NCBI GenBank assembly: GCA_022829145.1
Contig: CM040750.1
Span: 1,894,501 to 1,958,500 of the forward strand
Source: Albula goreensis
Lineage: Eukaryota > Chordata > Actinopteri > Albuliformes > Albulidae
Reading direction: 5' to 3'
DNA length: 64,000 nucleotides
Within the stretch, counting starts at the first letter, position 1. Each line of letters opens with the position of its first letter. The notes beneath the pieces are model-generated. The model worked only from the letters and a program-made list of their open reading frames with translations. It was not told where the DNA came from and did not search any database. Position numbers and translations under genes: made by a program. This document shows positions 27,240 to 39,600 of the stretch, piece after piece.

Positions 27240-27365
27240 TTTGTCTTAACATGCAGGGGAAGGAGGGAAAGCGATAGGGAGGAAATAAAAAGGGATCAAA
27301 AGGAAGAGGAGGAAAAGAGCAGAGGAGAAAAGGAGAGAGAAACAGTGAGAGAGAAAGAGAAGCCC
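27240..27365 (+). repeat. Homopurine tract
   Basis: Roughly 120 bases that are almost pure A and G, with a few T/C interruptions, followed by another purine-rich run at 27597-27655. Such tracts can form triplexes (H-DNA). Confidence 0.85.
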
Positions 27366-30237
27366 CAGCCAAGCAACAGAGGAAAGCGGGTCATTCACAC
27401 AGAGCTGGTTTATGTAAGGTAGTGTGCGCTAGAGGAAAAGAGGGAAAAAAAAAAAAAAAACCACTGTCTCACCTCGTGTGACTTACACACCGACCCAGAC
27501 GCGAGCCTGCCGCATACGAAAGGAAACCCAGACCTTTTTTATACAGCTCTTTTAAATTGCTGCCAGGTCTAACTGCCTCAATGACAAAAAACCCAGGGAG
27601 GAGGAGAAGAAGAGGGATTGAGGGAGAGGAGGAGGGAAAGAAGGAGGGAGGGAGCCTCAAAGCTCAGGCCTCTGTCTCCCCTGCGAGCTGTCAGCCGTCA
27701 GTTTGTGTGTGGCTGGCCCAGTGTTGATTACAGACAGGCGACGGTGGTCACAGACACTTTTGTTTTGGGGCCGAAACTGAAACTGATGCCTGTAACTGAA
27801 ACACTGTGTTCTGCGTAGTGGGGCAAGCTGGGCGTTGAGCTGCCTGCTCCAGGTACTGGCAGAAACGTCTGGTCAACACCTAGCTGGCTCGTATGCGCCA
27901 GTCTGGCTCCTCTGTTCTGACAGCATGACATACAGCATGCGTCTATGGCTGAAACTCCACAACCTACAGCAATCCTCAACCAAGCAAGAGATGATTCTGT
28001 TTGGTCCTCAAACATCTGCACTGCCACAAAAACACCAGCTCGGGAAGCTCCACCAAGACCACTAACTAAAACCATATGACCAACATGACCTACAACTGGG
28101 ATCACATGACACAGCCTTGGCAAGCCTGCACCTCCCATCCATACGCATCTATTTATTAGTCTCCCTCGGCGAGCACGGCTCAGAAAACGCCAGGGAGAAA
28201 AAAGACCTCAGATCCATCATTGTGTGGAGGAGAAAATAGAATAATGCAAGACACTACAGCTGAAGCAATTGTAAAAGAACAAATGAAGCTTTCAAGACCA
28301 CCAGTTTGAGCGGCTGAAGACAGAACACACACACACAGCTGAAAGTGGGGTAGGACACTCTTTTAGTGCCAAACAACGACGTTCTACCATTATCCACTGC
28401 ATGTGTTTGGGAGTTCCCGGACAGAGGCGAGTCATTAGAGTGTCATATTGATAAAGCTGAGGACTTGTAAATTCTGCACCTAGAAGCTGTCTCCATGACG
28501 AAGCGTCACTCAACTACCAGGCAGGCTGGAGTGATGTCACAGGAGAACCATGTGACCATATGGCCTTTTGCCCAATTGGAAGATCTCTAGAGATCCTGTT
28601 GCTGGACACTCAAATATCTCTTGGACTGTTTTGGATATCTCATGTGGCAGATTTTTGGCCGTTTTGGCCACAAACGAGCCACAATAGGCAGGAGACACCT
28701 CACCATGCATAACGAGGGCCACAGAAAATATCTCAAAAGTTCAAGAAGATCTTCCCTGACAACTGTGATGGAGATGAGCCGTGCTGGAACTTGGCTTGCG
28801 CTTTCCCAAACCAGCCGGACCGTTTCAAAAATCACTGGCAGCCACGCTATGAATTCAAATCATGGGATTCCTGTAGATGGTTTGAACCACATTTCAGAAA
28901 GATGACAGCTCCAAGTCAAAATCTACAGAGCATGCAGTACAGCTTTCTATATTAATAGGTCATTGATTTAACTCAAAAGCAGAGTGTTTTCACATATTAA
29001 ATATCCAATGTTCCCTAGAGTCAAATGTCACTCGATCCCATTGAGTCATGAGTTCAAAAATATATTTTCAGGCCCTGTTCAACAAAACACAGTCATTAAA
29101 ATAGTGGCGATACATTATAAACATGGCAATCGGCAACAGAAAACACATGTTGAAGTAGGGTTATTGTCTTTGCTAACAACAGGAGCCCAGGAGATGACAA
29201 GCCAGCTGCTGTGGACCGACTCACCACAGTTATGTCCGCTATGAACCCGCAGATGAAAATAAACTCCTGGCAAACGCAGCAGTAGTAGCGGTAGCAATAG
29301 GAGCGGTAATGAAAAAAGCATGCTTACTTGACCGTTCAGACGGACTAATCCCTGTCTTGGATTAAGGGCCCGTGTATTCTGGGTAATGCCGCACCACAAT
29401 GCAGGAAGAACAGACTCCTTCCAATATCCTCAATCAGCAGAATTATGAGCAGAGGGCCACTTTCATGCCAGGTCTGCTCCAGTGGATTTTTTAACATGAG
29501 ACCGGCCGGCATAATCTCTGCCTTATTTCTGTAAACAGGAGGGAATTAGATGGTGGATTTCCAGGGGTGAGCAAACGCAGGCAGACTGAACTCTAAACAG
29601 ATCTCCATTACTGTCTTTACGAGCAGGTATGCATAAGAAGGAACAAGAAGTGTGTGTGTGAATGTGAGTGCGTGTGCAAGAGTAAATCCATATTAACTGA
29701 CAAACAATGTCAGTTAAACTGAGAGTTCAGGTATTAATGTCAATACAAAACATCCCCAACAACTCCAAACATTGGTATAAATATCTGCAGCAATGAAAGC
29801 CATGCTTCTCTTTAGAGGGAAAAAACTGAACTCATTTCTGGAGTGAATAAGTTACTCCTCTTAAATGATGGTAAGACATGCAGTTGATCTTACAAATGAA
29901 TCCAATTTTTTAGTTTTATCTGAAAAGAAGATAAAGCTCACAAATTTGCCATCTCCACTGCATGGCAGTGCACCGGGAGCTGTAAATTTAATTCACTGAC
30001 AGGACTCGATATCCCAGTGCTTATGTGGGAATCTCATTAATCGCTCAACCACATGAACCGGCATGAAGCAACACCCACTGCTTTCACACTTGTAGGTCAG
30101 AGCCATTAGAGTTACAGACTTTCACATCGACAGCATCTTCACAACGTGCAAAAAAATAACAGTCTGGGAAAGATAATTAAGAAGAAACACGGTCCGGAGT
30201 GCTGCACACAAGGCAATGCTTCAAATACGCAAGACTT

Positions 30238-30241
30238 AAAA

Positions 30242-30272
<31 letters not shown>

Positions 30273-30291
30273 ATACAAATAAAAAAAAAAC
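30238..30291. repeat. (AAAT)n microsatellite ending in poly(A)
   Basis: About nine AAAT copies, one ACAAAT interruption and a run of ten A. It may be the degraded tail of a retroposon, but no body is recognisable. Confidence 0.95.
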
Positions 30292-31152
30292 CCCTCGCTC
30301 AATGACAGCTGCATACATAGCAAAATTAGAAAACTACTCATCTAAATAAGAATAATAAAATGTTAAATTAATTGCCTGGGTCACAAGAAAAAGACAACAT
30401 TAACATACAAGTATTAACTTAAGCATTAATTTAAATTATACTTAAATTTACATTTAAATTAAATAATTAGTTTTACACAGAGAGTTGTAAAATGTACTCT
30501 GGAGATGGTGGAAGAATTTGTATTGTGCATGTTAAAAAGTACAGAGCAGGACAAAATGCCAACAAATGGACGTCACAGCTAAACTCCATCTTACCAAATG
30601 GAGACACATTATGATGCACTGACTCAAATGAGAAGCACTGAATATCACTGAAAAGCCCTTTAACTGCCTTATATAAGATATTAAAAAGAGTCGATGGGCT
30701 CTTCAAAGCAAAAGCAATTCCACCTGGTCCACTACCTCACCAGCTCTCATCCTCAGTATTATTGTCCTCAATTTCAATCTATTCTTGATGCTGCAGACCT
30801 CCACTTTGCTGTTTATTTTATAGATTACCACTGGCAATCTAATACAAAATAAAAAAAAAAATCATAATTTATAACTTACTGAATGGTGCAATACAATGCA
30901 CACGCTCACTGCGAGTGTGGGTGCGTTTGTTGTTGTGAGAAAATGTGTGTCAGTCTGACAGGCTCAACACTGGGGGAAAGTAATGTTCATCTGAGCGATC
31001 TGCATGTTTACGGCTCTTCCACAGGCAGCCCTGAACACTGTGATACCCCACCCCCCCAAACCCCTCACCCCCCTCTGCCTCACCCCCACGCCGTGATGAA
31101 TGAGGCCAGACTGAACTTCATCACAACTTCTCATCCACCTGACAGCATTATT

Positions 31153-31238
31153 CATCAGACCTACACAAACGCACACGGATCCATCAGACCTACACAAACT
31201 CACACAGATCCATCAGACCAACACAAACACAGATTCTC
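31153..31238. repeat. 29-bp tandem repeat, about three copies
   Basis: Three head-to-tail units starting catcagacctacacaaac at 31153, 31182 and 31211, with scattered mismatches and a partial last copy. Confidence 0.92.
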
Positions 31239-31576
31239 CCATCAGGCCCTCCTGTTGTGATCAATCCAGCAGATGAATTCAGTGCTCAGAGGAGGATAAG
31301 CCAAAACCCCAGGATAAAATCTAATGTTGTCAGTTCATCATCTTAAAACATGTTAAACGTGCTTAAAGATAGGATAATGGGGGCTTCTGCATGTTCACAG
31401 GGTTCCAAGAGTCTCAGCAATGTGGCCAGCCATCTGTCATATTCACCACACTGATTATGGCATGGTCAGACACAGCTGGGAGTGAGTATGTCAGGGCTTA
31501 TTGAGACTGACTGGCTGTACTTGTCAATCTCAAAAACACACTCAAAACAAGTGAGCTTGTGCAGTGTTGCCGCCTC

Positions 31577-31796
31577 AGGGCAGCCTGTTGTCTAGTGGCT
31601 GAGGTACATGACTGGAACCCCTGATATTAGTGGTTAAAGCCCCAGTCCAGCCACAGCAAGAACACCATTCCTGTTGGGCCCTTGAGCAAGGCCCTTAACC
31701 CCACATTGCTCCCAGGGGGGATTGGCCCATGGTGAGCCTAATCAACTGTAAGTGGCTTTGGATAAAGGTGCTAAATGACTATAATGTAATGTAATG
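31577..31796 (+). mobile_element. Near full-length tRNA-derived SINE
   Basis: The element starts with a tRNA-like head: an A-box-like tagtggctgagg and a B-box-like gtggttaaagcccc. A central block reads ttgagcaaggcccttaaccc, common to several teleost SINE families. The 3' part reads taagtggctttggataaagg then gctaaatgact, resembling the tail of fish LINEs, and ends in a taatgtaatgtaatg repeat. I am confident of the SINE nature and teleost affinity but not of the family name. Confidence 0.85.
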
Positions 31797-31944
31797 CTAC
31801 GAGAGCTCCCAAAAGCACTGTGACAGGCCTGCAGCAGAGGGAGTGGTCTTTGGTTTGTGGGCAAAGAGTTGAGTGGTCAAATATCAAAGGGGAACTCTGG
31901 GATACACTTGGGTCTGCAGGGCCTCCAGCCATGGCTGTGTCGAT

Positions 31945-32124
31945 GTATTACATTACAGAAATTTTGCAAACACTCTTATCATGAGCAACTTACTCAGTTT
32001 ACACTGGATACTTACTGAAGTGATTCAGGTGAAATACCTTGCTAAAGGGTACTACAGCAGTGCAAAACCTGGCAGTAGAGCTCCCAATCGTGTGGTTATA
32101 AGCCTACTGCACTGCACTGCTGCC
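31945..32124 (-). mobile_element. Teleost-type SINE remnant, reverse orientation
   Basis: Same layout as the copy at 23.0 kb: tattacattacagaaa tail, cactcttatcatgagcaact, aaataccttgctaaagggta, ctacagcagtgcaaa, then a degraded tRNA-like head ending in cactgcactgctgcc. It lies 150 bases right of the SINE at 31.6 kb and in the opposite orientation. Confidence 0.7.
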
Positions 32125-32440
32125 TTATAAAAAGTTTCCATACAATGTAAGAAAAAGGACGCAGGCTACAGGTGTGCGCTGCAATCACAGAGGCAGCCTT
32201 AGAAAATCTCAACTGAGCTTGCACGTGTTGGCCGTCGTCTTCTCTCGTCCAGTGATCACTGCCAGCCTGACTGCCGCTTCGTGGTTTCGCTCATCACTCG
32301 AGTGAATCAATGATACAGACACGCAGCTCGTGTCAATGTTCTGGAGACCAGAACGTCCCTGAACACTGATCAGACCCAAAGTGTCACACAAGAGTGGCTG
32401 TCCAGGCAACGGCTGAGACGAGTCTGCCAAGGCGGTACAT

Positions 32441-32505
32441 GAACAGCCGTCATATCCACCATAATTACGACACGAACAGCCTTCATTTCCACCATAATTA
32501 TGAGG
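32441..32505. repeat. 33-bp tandem duplication
   Basis: Two copies of gaacagccgtcatatccacc plus ataattacg, with a few mismatches between copies. Confidence 0.9.
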
Positions 32506-32811
32506 GGGCGATGTGAAGGACAGAAACACGCGTGTTCCTAGCATCAGATGAAAATGTCAGCACGACACGCTGGTGGGTCATCGTGACGGAGGGCCCTGGT
32601 GAGTTGCCCTCAGACGGCCAGGATAGGGTGGCGCACGATACGGCTGGGCGGGACCTTGACCATATGCACGTCCGCTGAGCGTCATCTCGCAATGCGCTGT
32701 CAGCGTTTTACATGCTTCCCACAGCCAGGTCTGCTCTTCTGCACTAAGGCCTGAGAAGACCTATCCTATTCCCTGCTCTCTCTCACGCTCACTCTATCTT
32801 TCTCTGTCATT

Positions 32812-32850
32812 CCCTCCCTCCCTCCCTCCCTCTCTCTCCCTCTCCCTCTG
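32812..32850 (-). repeat. C-rich (CCCT)n tract; G-quadruplex potential on the minus strand
   Basis: Five CCCT copies are followed by CT-rich sequence. On the minus strand this reads as GGGA repeats and fits the G-quadruplex pattern. Confidence 0.85.
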
Positions 32851-32993
32851 CGCCCAGACGATGATCTCTCCGTCTCGCTCACGCCAGCCCTCCTGGGTTA
32901 TCTTAAATCCAGCTGTTGTTTTGGAAACTGCTGCCAACTCTCGTGCTTGAAGGAGAGGCTGAGGAAAGGTGGGGGGTGGAGGTTAGTTGGTGA

Positions 32994-33016
32994 GGGGGAG
33001 GGAGGGAGGGAGGGAG
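32994..33016 (+). repeat. G-rich (GGGA)n tract; G-quadruplex potential on the plus strand
   Basis: The sequence GGGGGAGGGAGGGAGGGAG has five G-runs of at least three. It mirrors the C-rich tract about 160 bases to the left, so the two could pair as an imperfect inverted repeat. Confidence 0.85.
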
Positions 33017-33689
33017 AAAATGGAGGGGTGCAGGGGAAAAATAATAAATAAAGGTTCAAGTTAGTTCAGACGCAGGGGGCTGGCGGGACGCCCGCAGCTC
33101 TGTACGCAGGGGCCCATGGCACGTGCCCAGTGGCGCTGAGGAGAACAGCATGATGGGAGCTTGGGCGCGCTCCCTGGCACGCACAACCAGGTCGGCCCTG
33201 GCCTCAGCTCCCTCTATACCAAAAGCAGTAAGTAAGCAGGAAACGGCTCGACTCCAGTCCAGGGGTCAGTGTTTTCCATTGTTAGCTTCCTCTAACACAA
33301 CACCAGCTATTTTTTTTCTACTATCAAAACACATTAAGGACTGATCCCAAGCCTCTCCACACCCCACCCCAGCGCTCCCCTCCCCAAGATGAGTCATCAG
33401 TGTCAACACTGCAGAACAACCTCATTTGCAAGGACTGATGAAAAACAAACAGGAAAAGGCAATTAAAATGTGAAAATAATACCTCTATGACGACTGTGGA
33501 TTAGGCCAACACAAATTCACTGCAGTCATAAAATGCTCATCACAGCACTGATGCTTATCAATACTGGCAGCTTGAAAAGTGCCGCTATATTCCATACTAT
33601 TCTTTATCCTTACATGGAGTATTGGAGAAGCGCTTTCATTTTCAGATCGGAGGCAGGAAGGAGTCCAGTGATATATCGCTGTGGTGTAT

Positions 33690-33850
33690 CTGCGGACCCG
33701 GTGTGGGGAACACCGTCCTCGCTCCCCGCCATAGCCCTGCGGGATCCGCCGTGTCAGGAATAAGAAGCAGGACTGAGGGCCTGCGGCGGCCTGCGGCGGG
33801 CCTGCGGCCGCCTTGCCCCCGCAGGCGGCTGAGGGGCTCATTCCGGCCTG
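33690..33850. other. GC-rich patch with CCTGCGGC tandem units
   Basis: The core at about 33777-33812 repeats CCTGCGGC about three times and includes a GCGGCCGC palindrome. CpG density is much higher than in the surrounding intron. Open frames exist on both strands, but none has a recognisable product. It lies about 850 bases right of the downstream end of the CDKAL1 exon at 34692, that is, within the following intron. Confidence 0.6.
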
Positions 33851-34017
33851 CCTTCACGCACAGACACTGGCTGTTTGGGGATGTCAGCTCGCATTAGGCT
33901 GGAGCAGGCGGGATTAGGGCCGACCGGCGTATCTTTACGCTGCAGCTTGCTGCCTCAGACGGGGGTGGGCCCAGGGTTAATGAACTCGGCCTCCGGGTGG
34001 TCGTCAGGGTGTTCGGG

Positions 34018-34018
<1 letters not shown>

Positions 34019-34052
<34 letters not shown>

Positions 34053-34056
34053 GGGT
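34019..34056. repeat. (TG)n microsatellite ending in a G-run
   Basis: About 16 TG copies followed by GGGGG. Confidence 0.96.
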
Positions 34057-34691
34057 GTTTGCCCGTGCTTCCTGGTGCCATGGCCTACTTTCCAGAGAAG
34101 GAGTCAGGGGCCGCACCTCCAGGGGTGGACCGAGGTGCCGCCAGCACACCGAGATGTGTTTTTGCGCCTGGTGATGTTGCAAATGAGACAGAGCTACCCC
34201 CGCGATCGGAGGTAAACAATTCCAGCGATGTGCACTCGGAGCATTACGAACAGTAATGATATGGTCTGCTTTCCATAGTACAGCTCCATGAATTGGAAAA
34301 GGTAATCCCTTTTGGGATGGGGGGACTGAGCTTTTGGGGGACAATATAGCGAAGGGCAAGACAATTTCAGTAGAGGTGAGGCTTTTCTCAGAAGGCTATT
34401 TTCCAGCCTTCTGATAAAATAGGTCAGGCAAACTCACAAAGATGTACAGTTTGTACAATTTAGGCTCTCCTGAAATAGAGAGCGAGCATGTCTGTCTCCT
34501 GAGAGATGCTGAAAGACATTGACAGAGAGGGCCTTCTTTCCAAAATTACCATAGAGGGGTCTAGTCGTTAACAGGCCCCAGGCACTAACAAAAAGTAAAC
34601 GGAGAAAAATAAAAATTATTGGGTCAGAGCCACACTTGCTATAACCTCCTTACTGAATCTGAGAAGGGCCTCAAATCTCACATGGACTTAC

Positions 34692-34837
34692 CTTTCTTTC
34701 AAGAAGTCAACAACGCGTTTGAAGTCGGCCACACAGTACTCTCTTTTCATGTCCATCAGGACGCTGTCAGAGGCAGACTGAACCGGCACGTGCAGGAAGG
34801 AGTACACTCGCGGATGGCTCAGGATTTTGGCCATTTC
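34692..34837 (-). CDS. CDKAL1: CDKAL1 internal exon (radical-SAM core, second of two in window)
   Basis: This is the next CDKAL1 exon, 146 bases, with 48 whole codons plus two bases. It begins [20 protein letters not shown] and ends RVVDFLKE, then AG of a split codon. The sequence continues directly from ILEHLE of the exon at 48233-48399, and the phases match (0 to 0), so the two join without a gap. [19 protein letters not shown] is the family's conserved SAM-barrel segment (H-x-P-V-Q-S-x-S). The acceptor is tttctcctgcag and the donor is AAAG followed by gtaagt, both strong; the exon ends in phase 2. There are no stops or indels. An ATG exists upstream in the same frame only because the intron is open there; it is not a real start. 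The following exon, expected to encode the segment with a CGFPGE motif, was not found down to base 1. It corresponds to roughly residues 307-355 of the human protein (approximate, from memory). Confidence 0.96.
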
Positions 34838-35359
34838 CTGCAGGAGAAATGAACAAAACGAGTGAGGTTTAATCCATGAGGAAAGAGGTTTCACCCAGTG
34901 AGGCAGTGCATCCTGCATTTAAGCAGCCAGGTGTCAGCGCTCTCCTGAGCCCGCTGGCTTGTCCCCACGGCCCACATTCATCGGCAGGCCGCATGGAACC
35001 CCACTTACCTGAGGGTCTGACAGCGGTATGGCAGAGCAGTAGAGGGAATGCTCTCTCCTGTGACTGTGTGTTTGATATCGTTATCCTTTTTCACATTGCA
35101 AACAATAATGTGCCAATAATGCGTTCAATTCAAGAGCTAGCCGCACGCCACTCTAAGAGACGACTGGCTGTCAAAAAAGAATCTGTGACCACTCTGCTCC
35201 CAGCCCCTTTATCCTATATCTGTCAGAATTTAAGCCTGTACATCCTTTGAATGGAACATGAAATGAGAATGCGCTGATAGGCCGCTCTCTGAAGAGTCGG
35301 ATCATGTCATGTTTGCTGCCGCTCACAGTGAGCTACATGTGTGTCCACAGGCCCTCGCT

Positions 35360-35800
35360 GTATGTTCTCTTCCGCATTGTCCCTCCTGGTAATTATGTTA
35401 GCGCGTAATCTGATATTCTCTTTACACGCTCGCGATTTACACGCCATGGCGACAGGACGTAGACCCCGCCGTGGAAAAAAAAAAAAAAATGTCATGGGGA
35501 GTTATGTCAATCTGGCAGCCCCCCAGTAGGTAATTCAGAATTATTCATAATGCGGGCACTGTTATGCCTTTCACTATCTAGAGGACACGCCAGCGACACG
35601 AGCCGGCCTGCATAAGAGGCGTCACGCACCCATGCTCTGTCACAAGCGTGCTGTGGAAATCGAGTGATCGGGTGTAGGAGGCCATCTTTATCTGTGTGCC
35701 GGGCCACTACTGAGATGTAAGGTCTCCGTTTCTCTTTAACACCAAGCTGCGATGATGCGATTGTTTCGACGTGACATCTGCTTTAATTACCCAAGTCCCT
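35360..35800. promoter_or_regulatory. Candidate conserved noncoding element near a CDKAL1 exon
   Basis: Retained CpGs (for example gcgcgtaatctg, gcgtcacgcacc) occur with TAATTA at 35390-35395, gaattattcataatgcgg near 35536 and ctttaattaccc near 35782. The stretch is interrupted by a 14-15 base A run at about 35476. It lies 500-960 bases upstream of the exon in transcription order. Confidence 0.28.
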
Positions 35801-36627
35801 CCATGATCTGTCCTATCTTGGAGAGTCCCCTCAAGTAAGTTGGCTTGTCTGACAACACAATTGTGCGAGGTCCTTTGAGAGGACGCAGAGCGGGAGAAGT
35901 GCTTCCTGGGAAAGGTCAGAGGGATTTCTCAAACAGTGGGGCATTTGTTATGATGACATAATGTACAAAAAAACCAATCTCTCTCTCTGGGTCTCTCTCT
36001 CTCCTTCCCTCTGAATGATAAACCCCCTACGCAGCCTCCATCTTGGCCCTCCTCAAAATCAATAGGAGAGGGCATGCATGATAAATACAGGCAAATTAAC
36101 AGAACCAAAGTCATACATCTAAGGCAAATGACCACAAACACACGCCATCTGTAGCTGGATGTTTCATGGTGGCCACTCAGCTTGGGTCTCAGATGAAGTG
36201 TCACATGACCCCAAAGGGAAAAATCTTCTGGTCATTGTTATTTGGGTAGCACCATGTATGTAATATTATTGGTATCCCTCATATTGATTGTACTCTGTGA
36301 ACATGCAATACACCTTAAAGATCCTCTTACCAGGGTCCACCCATCCAGGATATCTCCTCAGTACTAGCACTGTTACACACCACAAAAATGCCTTTGAAAT
36401 AAATACATGAAACAAAACATCGCAAATAAAGAAATGTCAATAAGAATAACAAACCATCAGCCAGAAATTATTTATAGCGGCACAGCAAGGGCAGGCTGGT
36501 GCAAGTCGGAACGTCCTGGTTTTATTTTTAATTTTGGAGGGACGGATAAAGCGATGAGGGAAGATGTCAGGAGGTTTAGAGGAGACTGTTGCTGGATGGT
36601 GCTCTGAGGTATGATGGGGACAGGATA

Positions 36628-36882
36628 GAATGTGTGTGTGAGTGACCGTGTGTGTGTGTATGTGAGTGACTGACTGTGTGTGTGTGTGTGTGAGTAAGTG
36701 ACTGACTGTGTGCGTGTGTGTGTGTGTAAGTGAGTGACTGTGTATGTGTGTGTGTGAGTGTATGTGTGGGTGATTGTGCATGTGAGCAAGTGTGTGTGTG
36801 TGTGTGTGTGTGACTGTGTGTGTGTGAGTGAGTGTGTGACTGTGTGTCTAAGTGAGTGAGAGTGTGTGTGTGTGTGTGTGTG

Positions 36883-36952
<70 letters not shown>

Positions 36953-37040
36953 AGTGTGTGACTGTGTGTCTAAGTGAGTGAGAGTGTGTGTGTGACTGTG
37001 TGTGTGAGTGAGTGTGTGTGTGTGAGAGAGAGAAAGAGTG
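36628..37040. repeat. TG/GA-rich compound microsatellite field
   Basis: About 400 bases of TG with GAGTGACTG and GAGAGA interruptions, partly in higher-order form (gtgactgtgtgtctaagtgagtgagagtg occurs at about 36835 and 36958). The 197-residue minus-strand open frame across it encodes Thr-His-Ser repeats and is not a gene. Confidence 0.96.
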
Positions 37041-37235
37041 TGTGTACTGAGAAACGTGCTGATAAATGTGAAGAAGCTGAGCATTCAGAGCCAAGAGTTT
37101 CATTTGTAACGGGACCGAAAGGAACTTGTTTTTCCCCTGTCCTGTGTGATCTTGGTCAGGTCTGAACACAAGAACGGGCTTTATTCTTACAGGTAGAGCA
37201 CATCTGAGTCAGTCTGATGGTTGGGGTAATAGCTG

Positions 37236-37330
37236 GAGTTGGGGGAATAGCTTAGTCACCAGAGCAGGTAAGTCTCCACAATGCTGTGACCCAAGAGGAT
37301 TCTGTGTGTAAACGTCATGAGTTCTATCCA
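37236..37330 (+). mobile_element. Possible decayed tRNA-like SINE head
   Basis: The sequence aatagcttagtcaccagagc resembles a tRNA 5' half with an A-box, and atgagttctatcc about 60 bases later resembles a B-box. No SINE body or tail could be followed. A tRNA pseudogene is the alternative. Confidence 0.3.
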
Positions 37331-39239
37331 GTACAAAGCAATGAAATGCTTCACTGCACTTTTAAAATGTTAAATGTTCACAACATATTGTTATAAACAC
37401 AAGCCGTCCATCTTTTTGATTACATTTTGAAAGCAGGAAGATGAAATGACTCAGTCGTATCTTCAAAAGGAAAGCAGTAAGCAGGGAGGGCAGCATGGGT
37501 GGGTGTTTAAGGAATTGCATGAATAGCAGGAAAAGAAAGCAGGTTTTCTAGGTTTAGACACACAGAACAAGCTGTCACTAATCACCAAGAGAAGGAGAAC
37601 AAAGTAAAATAAAAAAATATATGGAAAACACTTGAAATGAATTCATTTGCTGAGGTTAAACAAAATCAGCAGTTGGAAAGATAGAGAATGCTTCCTGCAA
37701 CTAACTGTGCAACCATACTTGAATTTATATTACTATCATAAACCAAATTCAAATTATTTTCAAAAAAGTAGGAAATAATTTTTCTAGGGAAAATTTTTTT
37801 GATTGCGGTCTTCACAATTACAATCTATTGTGCTAGCCCCCACCCTCCCTTTTCCAGTTAGTCTGGTCCACTTGTCCCTCACCACATGGGGTTAGACATT
37901 GGAAGATCAAAATTAAAAGAATTAATTAGTTTAAAGAATACTGGCTGATTAGGAATTGAGATGAATCAGAACCAGTAGCACAGGGACACAGTGGATATCT
38001 GAACAAATTAACGGTTTGGCGGTGTGGGAGGGGGAATATATCAGGCTGCAGTGATCGCAGGGCAAAAAAAATGAAGGGGCGGGGAGGGGGGTAGCATCCG
38101 CGTCTGGATCATGGGTTCCCCTCGTCAGGCGTCAACCTCTGCTGTCACGTAGTGCGACACAAGCCGTGCGACACTCAACGGCAGCCTGAAACAGGTAACA
38201 TCCTGCCTGTGTGTCCGCCTTTTAAGAGCAATGGAGGGCTGAGGGAGACAGGAGTGGCATGGATCTGAGTTCATATGCATGGTATATGTTTGTACAGCTT
38301 GAGATTAATGTGAAATATGCATTTAATACGTATGTCTGAAACTGGCCTGCAGGCCTGCTGGGTCATACAGATTCCCTCAGACATCTGCTCAATTGAATGA
38401 CTTCACTCAAGTGCAGCCATGGAAACGCCCTGTAACATTACGCTCTGTAGTTCTACTCGGCCTTACAATAATATTGAGAATACACACACACACTCCTTAA
38501 CACACACTCACAAACATTCATGTACATGAGCGCATGGACGCACACAATTCGTTGTTGTTGGTGTAAATACGTTTATCAATTCTGAAATAGTCCCTTTTCT
38601 TCCAATGGCACAATGAGAACCGTTCCAGTCTGCAATGTAATGTCCTGAAACACACCCTTCCTATTGTGAGAGGGCATATACGGCAGGCTGAACGCAGTAG
38701 AAGTAAAATCCGTTTCCATGTGTTAAAACATGTTTCTACTCAAATGCCTTGAACCAGAAACCAGTGGTGATTATTTTATCATAATTATTTCTCCCCAAAA
38801 TCACTCATCTACAAAATGAAAACAATCTAATAGCATTCCCTTCAAACCTCAGCAATTGCCAGAGTGTGCTGGCGTAAATGAGATCAGATTTGGCACATTT
38901 CTCCAAGTATTATCTGAGAAAACTAACTTCTGAATATTTAATGCAGTACTCTATTTTATCATTTAAAAAGGTAGACGAACAGAACTTTAATTTCCTACTA
39001 AAGACCGAAATTGCTTTAAATATCTGATATGATAGTTTGTGATCAGGAAAGAAAAAACATCCAGACTTGTTAATTAAGGAACTTATAATTATTCTCTGTG
39101 TTAACAACACTATCTGATTGCCCTGTTCTTGTCCCCAACAGCAATGCATTTAATATGCATCTTATTTACTCTGTAAAGCAGTAATTTACTTAGCTATGGT
39201 AATATGTGCAAGGAACTCATTAGACTAAGACAATGCAGA

Positions 39240-39600
39240 CTCTCCCTGATTCTGATCGGCCAATCAAAGCTGGCGAGGATTGGGGGAAGGGCAGGCGCAG
39301 CAGATGGCATCGGGAGTTGAGTGACAGAGGACCCGAGATGGGCACATTAGCCGCGTGCCTACCGGCGGCCAGGACCCTCCCTCTTTAACACAGCCACGAG
39401 CGCGCGGTTAATGAGCTGCCGGCCATTGATCATGAGAGGATGGCAGCCTATAACCCTCTCCACACACCCTGCGCTGACAGTAAATAATAACGCCGGCCGC
39501 AGATGCTAATCCCAGCGGCGACTTTCCTGACAGGAAGTAACAAAAGAACTCCTCGCTAGCTACAGAGGCTGCATACAAATCCAGGCTAAATAAATAAAAC
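39240..39600. promoter_or_regulatory. Candidate conserved noncoding element
   Basis: A repeat-free stretch with many CpGs, a TCF/LEF-type ATCAAAG at 39263-39269, and motifs gttaatgagctgc and cattgatcatg near 39406-39432. It stands out in composition from the AT-rich flanks. Confidence 0.33.

Noticed and set aside
36576-37169. 197-residue minus-strand open frame
   Set aside because: It is mostly Thr-His-Ser repeats produced by TG/CA microsatellite sequence, with no domain.
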